A DNA stretch of 64,000 bases, taken from NCBI GenBank assembly GCA_019828565.1, contig JAHDYR010000053.1, positions 186,001 to 250,000 on the forward strand, read 5' to 3'. The notes beneath the pieces are model-generated. The model saw nothing but the letters and a program-made list of their open reading frames with translations, had not been told where the DNA came from and did no database searches. This document shows, in pieces, positions 1 to 9,226 of the stretch; within the stretch, counting starts at the first letter, position 1; each line of letters begins with the position of its first letter. Source of the stretch: Carpediemonas membranifera (Eukaryota; Fornicata). The position numbers were made by a program, and so were the translations under genes.

Positions 1-1
1 G

Positions 2-769
2 ACAGACGCATCTGGAGTCAAGTGGGGAGCAGCCGTGCACGGCGAGTATGGGACCTCAGCCTCGGGCACGTTCACTCCAGAACTAAGAGCAGAATCTATC
101 AACGTGAAGGAGCTCGCGGGAATCCTACAGGGCATCCGTCTGATCGGCAGACAGAGTTCCCAACGCGAGCTATCGATCTTCTCAGACAACACATCAGCTC
201 TGGCCTGGCTCAACAAGGCGGGGTCTACGAAGGCTCCACCTCAGGCCCTGCACATTCTAGCCCAGATCCAGAAGGAGGCGGAGGACCGGAACCTGACACT
301 CCGTGGACTACACACTCCGGGCATCATCAACCTGGCAGCAGATCGGCTGTCCAGAGGCTTCTCACGACTCCCTTCCTCTCTGGAGTCCAGCATGGAATCT
401 GTCCTCGCGGAGTGGGGTCCAGTCCAGACAGTCTCAGCGGACGTAGACGTAAGGCTTGGATGTCGCGTCCTCTGGGCCCCCAATTCGTCTATGGCAGCCA
501 TAGTCCAGAAGATAGCGACAGCGAGAGTTCAGACTCAGACTGGACACCCGAGGTCTTGGACCTCAGCAGTCTTTCTCCTCTACCCAGAGGTTCAAGCGCC
601 GGAGATGAGACTCCTCAAGAGTTGGACGTCCTGGAAACTCCGTCTCTCCGTCCCGGCTTCGAGCTCAGATCTGGCCCACCTACTTCACCTACAGGACAGA
701 GGACGCCTACGGTTCAATTTGATGGCGTTCAGGACGTTTTCCACAGAGTCCTCAGGTCGGACAGAGTGA
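2..769 (+). CDS. RNase H end of element W1 polyprotein (5' partial)
   Basis: This is the C-terminal part of the RT-RNase H protein, entering the window in frame 2. It starts at an RNase H-type Asp (S-T-D-A-S) and continues through the SINVKELAGI helix with its Glu, the FSDNTSALAWLN segment with the third acidic residue, and the AADRLSRG end. About 120 further residues resemble the tail found after RNase H in element X, including an AEWGP motif shared by W, X and Y. It overlaps the recombinase frame downstream. Unlike W2, the G-run near 220 is four long, so the RNase H frame stays open to 769. Confidence 0.8.
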   Translation, partial: TDASGVKWGAAVHGEYGTSASGTFTPELRAESINVKELAGILQGIRLIGRQSSQRELSIFSDNTSALAWLNKAGSTKAPPQALHILAQIQKEAEDRNLTLRGLHTPGIINLAADRLSRGFSRLPSSLESSMESVLAEWGPVQTVSADVDVRLGCRVLWAPNSSMAAIVQKIATARVQTQTGHPRSWTSAVFLLYPEVQAPEMRLLKSWTSWKLRLSVPASSSDLAHLLHLQDRGRLRFNLMAFRTFSTESSGRTE

Positions 770-1644
770 TTCACCTTAATCACGCGTCTGCTCGGACGGT
801 GGCCGGCTGGGTGGCCAGGTTCGAAGGCTCTCGCGATCGCAGCCTGTCGGATCGAGACCAGCTTGTAGCCTTCCTCAAGGACGAAGGCTCCTTCTGCGGG
901 CCATCGAACGTGGCGAGGAAGGGCTACTGGATTGTTCAGCTACAGGAGTTCCTCAAAGACTGGCATCCGCCCGCCAACTCCAAGTACATCGTTAAGCAGG
1001 CGGCTAAGGGCGCCAGCACGGCGGGAACTACCGGCGGCTCGCGCGCCATCACCAAGGCTGAGATGATCGAGGCACTGGGGCGCCGGAGTGACGACTTTGA
1101 GTCATATCAGGCATGTCTCTTTGGGGCAGTCGCCTATCTGACGGTGTCCAGAGGCATCGAGATACTCTCCCTATGCCCGGCCGACCTGGAGCTACTCAAG
1201 AACGGCGACATTCTCCTACACATTCAGCGGACCAAGACCATCCTAACGGGAGTTAAGAAGCGCGTACCATACGTATGGCTATCAGCCGCCTTCAACCCGG
1301 CCTTGGCACTTAGACGCTGGGTCGAGGGCACACACTACCTGGCTGATGACACCCCCATCTGGCGAGTCATAGTCAACGGGCGCCTGAGCAGAGACAAACC
1401 GCTCACAGCCGCACACCTCCGACGAGTCGTGAAGGCGTTGTTCGGTCCACGGACGGGTCTCCACAGCTTCCGTAAGGGGGCAGCGTCGGAGATGGCTCTA
1501 TCAGGAGTCCCGCTGGAGGTGATCCTCTCAATGGGCACATGGAAGGACGTCACCTCCCTCCGCAGCTATGTCGCTGACGCCATCAGAACAAACGAGGACC
1601 TCACCAGGAGGATGAACCTCAGCCTTCTCGGGCCCCACTTTTAA
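460..1644 (+). CDS. Tyrosine recombinase of element W1
   Basis: The protein is a YR (lambda-integrase-type) recombinase expected to integrate the circular DNA copy of the retrotransposon. An N-terminal core-binding region begins near 740. The catalytic signature is complete: Arg in V-S-R-G-I-E-I, the H-x-x-R box in LHSFRKGAASEMALSG, and the nucleophile Tyr in S-L-R-S-Y-V. I take ATG 460 because it is the only Met in this frame before the conserved domain. The first 90 residues overlap the RNase H frame and may be partly untranslated or made by frameshift. It ends just before the non-coding B1-A2-B2 region. Confidence 0.82.
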   Translation: MSRPLGPQFVYGSHSPEDSDSESSDSDWTPEVLDLSSLSPLPRGSSAGDETPQELDVLETPSLRPGFELRSGPPTSPTGQRTPTVQFDGVQDVFHRVLRSDRVIHLNHASARTVAGWVARFEGSRDRSLSDRDQLVAFLKDEGSFCGPSNVARKGYWIVQLQEFLKDWHPPANSKYIVKQAAKGASTAGTTGGSRAITKAEMIEALGRRSDDFESYQACLFGAVAYLTVSRGIEILSLCPADLELLKNGDILLHIQRTKTILTGVKKRVPYVWLSAAFNPALALRRWVEGTHYLADDTPIWRVIVNGRLSRDKPLTAAHLRRVVKALFGPRTGLHSFRKGAASEMALSGVPLEVILSMGTWKDVTSLRSYVADAIRTNEDLTRRMNLSLLGPHF

Positions 1645-1799
1645 CCACCCCCTCCATTAAACATCCGCGTTCGAGGGGAACGGCCGAGGCGAGACGGACT
1701 CGCCGGCCTGGATTCATCATTAATTCTTAACTCTGGTCGAGGCGAGATAGACTCGCCGGCCCAAAGCTTTAGTCCCACAGGGACGTCTTGCGGGATTGT

Positions 1800-2096
1800 C
1801 CCATTTTGGTTGGATTTAAGAGGAGGGCTCTCTGTTATAGAGCCACACTTTGTGAATCCTGTCACAGGACCATCACTGGCACCTGCGCGCGCCGATCAAT
1901 GTGCACTTTAGGTCACACTTCGAAACGCATCGGCAGGTGTCGGAGCCGTTTCGGACCTGACCGGATCGCGAGACGAGGATTTACCCGGGTCTGTCATAAG
2001 AGCTCGGGGAAGCCACCCGAAGTAAATACTCGCCCCCCCCCCATTTTGGTTGGATTTAAGAGGAGGGCTCTCTGTTATAGAGCCACACTTTGTGGA
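1800..2096 (+). repeat. Split direct repeat B1-A2-B2 at the 3' end of W1
   Basis: A 57-bp sequence starting CCCATTTTGGTTGG occurs at 1800-1856 (B1) and 2040-2096 (B2). An 81-bp A2 block lies at 1857-1937 between them. A2 equals the A1 block at the 5' end of W2. The order A1-ORFs-B1-A2-B2 is the split direct repeat known from Ngaro, PAT and kangaroo elements, and it allows a circular replication intermediate. Confidence 0.88.
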
Positions 2097-2107
2097 CGTA
2101 AAAGAAG

Positions 2108-2180
2108 CGCCCACCGAGGGGCTCGAACCCTCGACCACTGGATTAAGAGTCCAGCGCTCTACCGACTGAGCTAGACGGGC
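2108..2180 (-). tRNA. tRNA-Lys(CUU), copy 1
   Basis: A 73-nt cloverleaf: acceptor GCCCGUC pairs with GGUGGGC, D stem GCUC/GAGC, anticodon stem CUGGA/UCCAG around loop CUCUUAA (anticodon CUU), T stem CGAGG/CCUCG with GUUCGAG loop, discriminator G. No intron. A T4 run follows the 3' end (CTTCTTTT on the minus strand), suitable as a Pol III terminator. Element W1 abuts the 3' side and element X1 the 5' side. Confidence 0.96.
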
Positions 2181-2227
2181 TTTTGGCAAGGCCAGCGGAG
2201 CCAAAACTTCGGCGCGAGAGGTCGAGG

Positions 2228-2803
2228 ATGATTCGATACGATCTCAAAGACGGGATCGTGCGTCTCATAAGGGCGGTTCAGTTGTTCAAGAGCGAACTGA
2301 AACAGATGGGAGACGCCGCCCAAGAGATCGCAGAGCTCAAAGCCACCGTTCAACAGCTTCAAGACGCATTTACTGCCGGCGGCAACGTCCGAGAGACAGT
2401 AGATCTGCTTCGGCAAGAGACCACCATGACTTGGAAGCGTCCTGCTTCATCCACTATGCGCGAAGAGGCGGAGTTCCTCGAGGAGATCTACCGCAGCTTC
2501 AAGTTCAATCGAATCAGTGGCTTCGCCGTACTCGCTCGCATCTTCCTCCGTCACCGAGTCCTATGGGTGAAGGACCGCTACGGCTACCTAGCCGCCTCTG
2601 CTGTCTCCACCGCGGGCATGGCCGCCCTTGCCGAGCGCCACGAGATGAACGAGACGGAGATCGAGACTCTCGTCCTCCGCACCCTGTCCAAGATCCCCCG
2701 CCTGACCGAGAAGAACACCAAGCCCGGCACCGGACATGACGGCGGCAACCGGGGTTTTCACGGGAAGAAGCCGAAGCGCACCGGCACGAAGAACTCAAAC
2801 TAA
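2228..2803 (+). CDS. Gag-like ORF1 of element X1
   Basis: A 191-residue protein occupies the ORF1 position before RT. It has a predicted coiled-coil N-terminus (about residues 10-60: LIRAVQLFKSELKQ... heptads), a helical middle (FLEEIYRSFKFNRISGFAVLARIFLRHRVLWVKDRYGY), and a Lys/Arg-rich tail (GKKPKRTGTKNSN) likely to bind nucleic acid. W and Y carry the same layout at the same place with little sequence identity. The frame is open back to a TTG at 2183; ATG 2228 is the first Met. A gag role is inferred from position and architecture only. Confidence 0.65.
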   Translation: MIRYDLKDGIVRLIRAVQLFKSELKQMGDAAQEIAELKATVQQLQDAFTAGGNVRETVDLLRQETTMTWKRPASSTMREEAEFLEEIYRSFKFNRISGFAVLARIFLRHRVLWVKDRYGYLAASAVSTAGMAALAERHEMNETEIETLVLRTLSKIPRLTEKNTKPGTGHDGGNRGFHGKKPKRTGTKNSN

Positions 2804-3176
2804 GTCAAAAGAAACCACCCATCAAGGATCCTCGCCCCGGTCCACAGGTCCTAACTCCTCATCCAACCACAAATCCCACTACTCCTCAATCTCCTCCCCT
2901 GTCACCGACGCCTCCTCCTCCCCCCGTCCACAGCACCTCCTCCCCCGTCAGTTCCACCATTTCCCTGCATCAACAGGCAGTGGCGCCTATGGAGGCACTT
3001 GGGCGCGCCATCAGAGGTGGTTACGTGGCTACGCGAGGGCGTCCCGATATCCCTAAGAGCGCACCCTCGTCACCCGCGCCTACCACCAACTCGCGCCAAG
3101 GACCGCAAGGCATTCCGCGACCACCTGAAAACCCTCCTGAGCCTGGGCGCGGCAAGCCCATGCCGGTCTCCCCAGC

Positions 3177-4862
3177 TTGATCTCACCTATCTTCACTGTG
3201 CCGAAGACGCCACCAGAGACGCGTCTGATCCACGACCTAAGGGCATTGAACGCAGTGTCAACGGAACATCGAACCTTTCGGCTGAAGGGAGTCAAGCAAG
3301 CGATGGCCCAGCTTCGCGAAGGAGACTACATGGCACGCTTGGACCTAGTCAAGGGCTACTACCAGTTAGGGGTCAGGGCCTCGGACAGCCCGCTGCTGGG
3401 TTTCGTGGTCGACGGGAGACCCTATGCCTTCAACGTCCTACCCTTCGGCTGGGGCCCAGCGCCATTCTTCTTCCAAAGGGTGATGCTGACAGCAGCGCAG
3501 ATCGTAGCACGGATGTTCCCAGGCATCAACTTGACCATCTATCTCGACGACTGGCTCCTGTCCGGGGACAAGAAGACACTGACCGCTGCGATGCCCGGCA
3601 TACTACAGCTCCTAGAGAACCTCGGCCTGGTCATCAACAGGAAGAAATCGCAGCTCTCACCCACGCAGCAGACCGACTTCCTTGGCTTCGTCATGGACTC
3701 TGGCCGGCGGGGGATCGCTCTGCAGGACAGCAAGCGGCAGAAGTACCTCTCACGAGTCAGGGAGGCCTTGGCATCGGGGGCCACGACACACAGCATGCAG
3801 CGGTTGTTGGGCAATCTCGGCTTTGCAGCCATCATTTGGCCGGAGGGCCGAGCCGCTATCAGACCCCTCCAGAGAGCCCAACTGAAGGACCGCTACCGCA
3901 CACTCATATCCGGCGAAGCGAGAGAAGCACTGATCCAATGGGAGCGCCGCTTATCACGGCCATCTCCGATAAGGTCCTTCCAAGAGCTGCTTCACCTGTG
4001 GGGTCTGTCTCCGACGCTCCACATCACAGCGATGACAGACGCCTCTCACTCAGGACTCGGCGGAGTGATCACAATCCCGGGCCGTCAACCCTTCACCTTC
4101 ACCAGGCCGGCCCCGGTGGACGAGCACATCACATTGCTCGAGTTCCGAGCAGTGGAACAAGCAGTGAGACTGATCCTAGCAGAGCCGTTGACAGACGCGG
4201 AGGTCACCATCTACTCCGACTCGGTGGCAGCAGTCAGCTGGTGGAACAAGCAAGGCTCAACCAAGGCTCCGCAGTTTGTAGACTCAGTCATACGGGACCT
4301 GCTACCCACACTGAGCGAAAGGGCCATCAGGATAAGGCTCCTTCACGTCTCTGGTCACTTGAACGTCCAAGCCGACGCATTGTCGAGGTCCGAAACGCTC
4401 TCAGCGCCTCGTCGGATCATCGACAGGATCACAGCCGAGTGGGGTCCCATGCAGAAAGAGATCTGGCCCTCCGAGTGGCTTGGAGCTCGAGTAGAACGCA
4501 GCCCGTCGACGGTCGACGACAGCAGGTTCATAGACATGGACTGGTCGACAGGAAGGTGGCTAGCAGTGACACCCTTCGCGCTCCTATCAGCAGTATATGC
4601 AAAGCTGTGCCACCTCCACATTGCAAGGACCACACAGCCGAGATCCCTACCAAGTGCCCTCGTCCTGCTAGTGTCCGACTGCAGATCGCCGACGGCAGTT
4701 GCGCTGAGAGAGCTGACTCCGCACCGCATGTTCTTCAGAGTCAAAGCGGAGGACGCGGACCTATCAGCGATCACCCCCCTGCAGGCGGACGGCACATACC
4801 GATTGGCGGCCCTGTTTGTGGGAGTGACATCTTCACCATCTCCCTCGAGGGTGACATGTTAA
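3177..4862 (+). CDS. Reverse transcriptase-RNase H of element X1 (5' end frameshifted)
   Basis: The RT domain shows FTVPKTPPETRLIHDLRALN, the DLVKGYYQ finger, the LPFGWGPAPFFFQR motif and the catalytic box I-Y-L-D-D-W-L-L (YLDD, as in DIRS-type RTs). RNase H follows, with TDASHSGLGG, LLEFRAVEQ, YSDSVAAVSWWNKQGS and NVQADALSRS supplying the acidic residues. The true RT start lies upstream in another frame (LGAPSEVVTWLREGVPI, 2999-3170). One extra C in the CCCC run near 3172 breaks the join; copy X2 has CCC there and reads through. The stop overlaps the recombinase start as ATGTTAA. Confidence 0.85.
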   Translation: MISPIFTVPKTPPETRLIHDLRALNAVSTEHRTFRLKGVKQAMAQLREGDYMARLDLVKGYYQLGVRASDSPLLGFVVDGRPYAFNVLPFGWGPAPFFFQRVMLTAAQIVARMFPGINLTIYLDDWLLSGDKKTLTAAMPGILQLLENLGLVINRKKSQLSPTQQTDFLGFVMDSGRRGIALQDSKRQKYLSRVREALASGATTHSMQRLLGNLGFAAIIWPEGRAAIRPLQRAQLKDRYRTLISGEAREALIQWERRLSRPSPIRSFQELLHLWGLSPTLHITAMTDASHSGLGGVITIPGRQPFTFTRPAPVDEHITLLEFRAVEQAVRLILAEPLTDAEVTIYSDSVAAVSWWNKQGSTKAPQFVDSVIRDLLPTLSERAIRIRLLHVSGHLNVQADALSRSETLSAPRRIIDRITAEWGPMQKEIWPSEWLGARVERSPSTVDDSRFIDMDWSTGRWLAVTPFALLSAVYAKLCHLHIARTTQPRSLPSALVLLVSDCRSPTAVALRELTPHRMFFRVKAEDADLSAITPLQADGTYRLAALFVGVTSSPSPSRVTC

Positions 4863-5722
4863 GTGGATTCGTAGACAAGCGCCACGTCGCGGGTGTGCTC
4901 CAACAGTTCTCGGGTTTCTGGGGTGCCCTTCCACCTGACACTAGCAGCATCGAAGTCATAAGAGCATGGGCCAAGGACCAAGCCTCGAGGGTCACCAAGG
5001 ATACAATCACCTCGAAGTGGAGCCTAATCCGTCGCTTCTTCGGCCGGGTGTCATCATGGGAACCACCGCTGGACGCCGACGCAGTCATCAAAGAGCAGGC
5101 AAGGAACGCTCTTGGGAAGCTTAGAGGGCCTGCTCTCCCGATTCGCGCGCACACTCTGGTTGACAGGCTTCGGGCTGCCCACCCTCAGTCTCGAGACGAC
5201 GACCTTTGGAAGGAGGCTTTCGCCTTTGCACTGACCACCTACGCCACGACCTCCAGGCCAGGAGAGATCTATGCCCTGCATGTTGGTGACGTTAGAGCGG
5301 AGAGCGCGCGCCGCGGGCTAAGAATCTCCATCCACGGCACTAAGACCCGGCGAGTGGTCGTTGAGAAGCTCGTCCCGAGAGTCGACGGGGAGCTAGACCC
5401 GGCTCACTGGCTATCTGAGGTCCTAGTCAATAGGATAGATGCAGGCGCGGTGGCCGAAGACCCTCTCTGGTCGCACCCCTACTCAGTCATTGAGGACCAG
5501 GTGAAGGGCATCATCTCCACGCAGGCTCGGCTGCACGGTCTGCGCCGCGGGAGCGCGGCTGACCTGGTTCTGATGGGTATCCCTATCCCGGTTGTTGCGG
5601 CGAAGGGCACATGGGCTGACCAGAACTCATTGATCCGTTATGTGGAAGACGTGCTTCGCCTGGACTACAGCACGTCCGTAGCCCCGTTCAGAGCCTTATT
5701 AGAGAAGGATAAGAAGAGATAA
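4856..5722 (+). CDS. Tyrosine recombinase of element X1
   Basis: A 288-residue YR recombinase starts at ATG 4856, overlapping the RT stop codon in ATGTTAA, an arrangement that suits termination-reinitiation. A SAM-like N-terminal half (VIRAWAKDQASRVTKDTITSKW) precedes the catalytic half. Visible active-site residues are Arg in T-S-R-P-G-E-I-Y, the H-x-x-R box in LHGLRRGSAADLVLMG, and Tyr in S-L-I-R-Y-V. The protein looks intact. A longer open frame extends upstream to 2999, but its middle part is only a shadow of the RT gene. Confidence 0.85.
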   Translation: MLSGFVDKRHVAGVLQQFSGFWGALPPDTSSIEVIRAWAKDQASRVTKDTITSKWSLIRRFFGRVSSWEPPLDADAVIKEQARNALGKLRGPALPIRAHTLVDRLRAAHPQSRDDDLWKEAFAFALTTYATTSRPGEIYALHVGDVRAESARRGLRISIHGTKTRRVVVEKLVPRVDGELDPAHWLSEVLVNRIDAGAVAEDPLWSHPYSVIEDQVKGIISTQARLHGLRRGSAADLVLMGIPIPVVAAKGTWADQNSLIRYVEDVLRLDYSTSVAPFRALLEKDKKR

Positions 5723-5914
5723 GCCCCTCAAAGCCATTGAGGAGTGGCTGCGAGGGGTATGATTGTGGGCCTTAGTGAGGCTAATCATAAACCTTGATGG
5801 ACAAGGTGATATTGGCTATTTGGAAGCCGTTAAGGCTTTAGAGTCTCTTTTAGGCTCGATGGTTCAATAATTGCGCATCAGATGAAGAAATTGCGCAACA
5901 AAAGTGAAAAATCG
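5723..5914 (+). other. Non-coding 3' flank of X1
   Basis: This is AT-richer than the coding parts. It holds two short inverted repeats, CCTCAA/TTGAGG right after the recombinase stop and TATGATT/AATCATA at 5758-5789, plus a repeated TTGCGCA at about 5871 and 5892. These could fold in RNA or mark the element end. No gene seen. Confidence 0.5.
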
Positions 5915-6631
5915 CTAGAACTCCTCAACGAAGCGCCGTTGAGGGCTATAGACCTCGTTTTGAGCTCTTTGTGTTGGCATATGCAATGAATTGCAGCCGG
6001 GGCACAGCTTGCATGAAAGACATCGAGAGTGTCTTAAAGTGCACCGATCGGCTGCAATCGCTTGGGCGGCGACTGGTTCCCTGTGGGAATGGACGGAGTC
6101 TACCAGCATCCCTGCCGGATTGAGCGCGCCTTCGACCCACGGGATGAACTTCTTAACTGCGCGAAGCCCTGTCTTGGTGGAGTCGATGGTGATAGAGACG
6201 CCGAGTCCTGCTTTCACCCTGATATCCCGAGGAGTGAGGGGTAGGATCTCACTGCGCCTCGACATTGTTGCGTAGGCAACGACGCCGAATAAGAAGGCTT
6301 GGTGGAACTCCTCGTCGCGGCCGGCGAGTTTGGGGATCAGGCGGTGGATGCGTGCAGCCCGCACTGGGACCTTGCGTTGCGGCCTGGGGACTGTAGCGCG
6401 CTTCGCTTCGGTGATGAATGCCTTTTGAGCAGCTGGGGGTGCCCACGTTGATACCAGGGGTGCAAACCTTACCACCAGCGAGCCCCGGTGCGCCAGACGG
6501 TCTGGGCCTACTAGCTCAGCCTCGCGAGCGAGCCACGCCAGGAATGTGTCGCGGTCCGATGCCGGGTTGGCCTCTCGGAAGGTCAGGAACTGGGAGACGA
6601 CACCCGCCGTGTCACGCCTGGTCGTTGCCAC
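5915..6631 (-). pseudogene. Tyrosine recombinase of element Y, C-terminus lost
   Basis: Starts at ATG 6631 and shows a core-binding region followed by AYATMSRRSEILPLTP, which carries the first catalytic Arg, then TKTGLRAVKKFIPWVEGALNPAG aligning with the W and X recombinases. Homology stops near 6060. The H-x-x-R box and the nucleophile Tyr are absent, and the remaining 50 residues are unrelated, Cys-rich read-through. It cannot be an active recombinase. Confidence 0.8.
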
Positions 6632-6654
6632 GTAGCCTTTGAGCTCGTCTAGAC

Positions 6655-8613
6655 CTAGTACTGCGTTGAAAGCGGCGTCGTCGGCACGAAGACGGCGAGG
6701 AGCCGCGGCTTTTCCCCCACGAGGATGTTCTGGAGCTCTGAGTCCTTCATGTCCTCCGCGTAGACCCTGAACGTTCTCTTGAAGGGGAGAGGCCCTTGAT
6801 GCGGCGTACCGCCTCGGACTGGACGTCGGGCATCACCACGACCACTGCAGACTTGGTATGCCTCGGATGTGAGGCTGGTGAGGCGCGAATGAGGGCCAGT
6901 CGGTTGGCTACGGCTGGAAGAAGGGCGTATGGTGGTGCTGCGAAGACTCTCTTGCTGCGCCACTCCGAGCTCATGCCGCTCTCGGCCAGCGTGAGCGAAC
7001 GCTCGACGAAGCCGGGAAGTAGTAACTCCTTGTCCCTCCCACCAGTCACGTCGACCTCGAGAGGGCCCCACTCCTCCAGTATGGCAGCGAGGATCCCTCG
7101 TGGTGTCCGCCATTCCAGTCGCTGGTATCTCGACAGAGCATCTGCGGAGACATTGAGGTGCCCGCTGACGTGCTGGGCTCTCAGTGTGATCTGGCAGGCG
7201 GCCAAGCGGGAAAAGAGGGTGAGACAAGCGTCCTGGATCATCGGCGGGGCTCGCGTTGATCCCTGCTTGTTCAACCAGGCGCAGGCGTTGCTGTTGTCGA
7301 TGAATACGGTGATCTCCCCTGTCCGTTAGATGTGGAAGGAGCGTCTCCACGGCGTTCGTCGCCGCAAAGAACTCTTTCACCGCAATGGACTCGTTCTGGA
7401 GCGGGCTGTTGGGGGAGACGGAGGAGGATACGATCGTCTGCTTGCAGCCGTCCCTGATAATGGCAGCTAAGCCCTTTTCTGAGGCGTCCGACTGGATGTG
7501 GATGTCGATTGCCGGGCTTGCGCCCCACATGCTGATCAGGGAGTCGAAGGAGCGGGGAGGATGATCTTCGCTGCTCAGCAGTTGCTTCCAGTACGATAGG
7601 GCCTTGAGGACGGCTTTCGTAAAGCCTTTCTCCGTCTCGGTGGCTGTCTGAAGAGGTCTCAGCCATGCGCGGCCGTCGGGGAAGCACAGAGATGCGAAGG
7701 ATAGCTTCCCGATGAGGGATTGCCACCTCTTGTTGCTCATATTGCCTTCTATCAGCGCACTCTCGACCAATTGGCGGTATCTGCTGCGCTTCTTCGAGTC
7801 TAGGGAAATGACCCGAGCAGCTGAGTCGATGCGCATGCCGAGGTATGTCAGGACTGTGGTGGGCTCTAGGACTGACTTGTCGTGGTTGATGATAAAGCCT
7901 AGGTGATTCATGATGTCCAGGAGGCGCTGGCGCTCGCGCAGAAGGGCCTTCTTCTTCCCGAAGAATAGAAGGTCGTCCAGATAGACGGCAACTCCTACAC
8001 CGCGGCAATGGCGCTTGATAATCTTCGCTACGGTAATCATGATCTTCTGGAAGTAGAATGGCGCCGCGGACCATCCGAATGGGAGGACTGTGAACTGATA
8101 GTGGACGCCGCGGTGAATAAAGCCTAGGAGGGACTGCGATGATGGGTGAATGGACACGTGGTGGTAGCCTGCATGGAGATCTAGCGACATCATCATGTCT
8201 CCTGGCGCAAGGCTTAAAACTGCTCTCTTGGCACCGAACAAGCGGAACGTACGGCGCTCTTTGGAGACCTTGTTGAGCGGTATGAGGTTGTGGACTGCTC
8301 TCCATTTGTCTGTACCCTTCGGGACTGGAAAGAGAGGACATGTGAGCTTCGGTGGTGATGAGACGCGGTGTATGGCACCCGATGAGAGCATTTCGCGCAC
8401 CAGCGGATCGAGCTTGGCTAAGTCCTTCTCTGGGAGATGGAATATTCGAGGATTGCTCGGTTGTTGTGTCAGTTCGATGGGTATGCCGTCGCCAACCCAA
8501 GAGACCACGTCGGATGGCGCTCCCAAGCGCCGCCACGCGGCCACTGAGTGGCGGAGAGAACCCGCTCGACGGGTTGTGGGGAGTGGTGGTTCGGTTGATT
8601 GATGGTCTTGCAC
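6655..8613 (-). pseudogene. RT-RNase H of element Y, two frame breaks
   Basis: The N-terminal part matches X at LGAPSDVVSWVGDGIPIEL, then FPVPKGTDKWRAVHNL, FTVLPFGWSAAPFYFQ and the YLDD box (VAVYLDDLLFFG). RNase H starts with SDASEKGLAAI and the frame breaks near 7325 in a G-run. The RNase H middle (FIDNSNACAWLNKQGS, NVSADALSRY, LEEWGPLEVD) is read in another frame at 6747-7274. The first frame resumes near 6770 with a tail similar to X (VYAEDMKDSEL...RLLAVFV). It opens at a GTG right after the gag stop, so the natural start is uncertain. Confidence 0.82.
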
Positions 8614-8615
8614 AA

Positions 8616-9110
8616 TTAGTTTTTTCTGGGGCGCTTATCGCTCTTGGGGGCGACTCTGGCACTGGAGCGGGCCTCTGCGATGAGGACGGTGAGGCTCTCG
8701 GAATCACGGATCCTGGAACGTCGGGCTCTGACGTAGTCCTTGACTGCGTCGGCGTAGTGAAAGCCATTGATGTCCTTAATGAGGAGAAGCTCATGACGGA
8801 GCATTAGCTGAAGCTTGATCGTCTCGGTTGTCCAGCTCGGGTGGAGGACGATGTCCCTGTAGAGCATCTGCAGCCATTCGGACTCGTTACGCATGGCTAG
8901 TGAGTCCGGGTGGCGCCACTCCAGCGACATTAAATCTCGAAGCGTCAATAACTCGCCTGTTAGTTCGTTGATGCGCTTCTGCGGATCTGGGATCTTCTCT
9001 GCTTCAGGCGTGCGGTCCCCGGTGTTGTTCTCGGTTTCTTCAGCCATCTGGCCGTAATTGATTCGATCCCGATTCGTTCGGCTCGAATAAATCGAATCAG
9101 GCAGATCCAT
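8616..9110 (-). CDS. Gag-like ORF1 of element Y
   Basis: A 164-residue protein (ATG 9110; an alternative Met lies 21 codons in) in the ORF1 position. It has the same plan as X and W ORF1: a short coiled-coil (RINELTGELLTLRDLM), a helical core ending HELLLIKDINGFHYADAVKDYV that matches X (HRVLWVKDRYGYLAASAV) and W (QYLLIKDVYTDATAERF) in spacing, and a basic tail (APKSDKRPRKN). Function is inferred from position. Confidence 0.6.
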   Translation of the reverse strand: MDLPDSIYSSRTNRDRINYGQMAEETENNTGDRTPEAEKIPDPQKRINELTGELLTLRDLMSLEWRHPDSLAMRNESEWLQMLYRDIVLHPSWTTETIKLQLMLRHELLLIKDINGFHYADAVKDYVRARRSRIRDSESLTVLIAEARSSARVAPKSDKRPRKN

Positions 9111-9153
9111 CGCCCATGCTCCATTATCTCACGCCGGAGCTGACGTCTCAGCA

Positions 9154-9226
9154 GCCCGTCTAGCTCAGTCGGTAGAGCGCTGGACTCTTAATCCAGTGGT
9201 CGAGGGTTCGAGCCCCTCGGTGGGCG
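9154..9226 (+). tRNA. tRNA-Lys(CUU), copy 2
   Basis: Sequence identical to copy 1 over 73 nt, anticodon CUU, all four stems paired. Element Y lies upstream, pointing away. Unlike the other two copies, the 3' flank is not element W but unique sequence beginning CTTCTTTCTTTATGG. Confidence 0.96.

Larger units (their letters stand above)
1..2096 (+). mobile_element. Element W, copy 1 (W1): 3' part of a tyrosine-recombinase retrotransposon
   Basis: The window opens inside the RNase H region of a DIRS-order element (RT-RNase H, then tyrosine recombinase). It runs through the recombinase to a non-coding 3' end that carries B1 (1800-1856), A2 (1857-1937) and B2 (2040-2096). B2 stops 11 bp before the 3' end of a minus-strand tRNA-Lys gene. 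The same sequence, nearly identical, lies inverted at 12111-14200 as part of full-length copy W2. Known base differences include T at about 730 where W2 has G (Phe versus Cys) and four instead of five G in the run near 220. The 5' half is outside the window. Confidence 0.85.
2181..5914 (+). mobile_element. Element X, copy 1 (X1): tyrosine-recombinase retrotransposon beside tRNA-Lys
   Basis: The element carries gag-like, RT-RNase H and tyrosine recombinase frames in that order, all on the plus strand. It begins within a few bases of the tRNA-Lys 5' end. The exact 3' boundary is not visible. After the recombinase stop at 5722 there are about 190 bp of non-coding sequence with short inverted repeats (CCTCAA/TTGAGG near 5727 and TATGATT/AATCATA at 5758-5789). 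The convergent remnant of element Y starts around 5915. I could not find a split direct repeat pair for X. The RT N-terminus is broken by one extra C near 3172. Confidence 0.82.
5915..9153 (-). mobile_element. Element Y: decayed tyrosine-recombinase retrotransposon beside tRNA-Lys
   Basis: A third, diverged element lies on the minus strand. Its 5' end faces the 5' end of tRNA-Lys copy 2 (gag ATG at 9110, tRNA at 9154), the same geometry as X1 at copy 1. Order: gag-like, RT-RNase H with two compensating frame breaks, tyrosine recombinase that loses homology near 6060. The 3' remnant (about 5990-6055) contains a stretch similar to part of W's A repeat (GTGCACTTTA followed by CAC and CGA), suggesting a related terminal repeat. 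It converges on X1. Confidence 0.8.

Noticed and set aside
2999-5722. 907-codon open frame across element X1
   Set aside because: Only its ends code (RT N-terminus to 3170, recombinase from 4856). The middle is an alternative frame of RT-RNase H, joined by one extra C.
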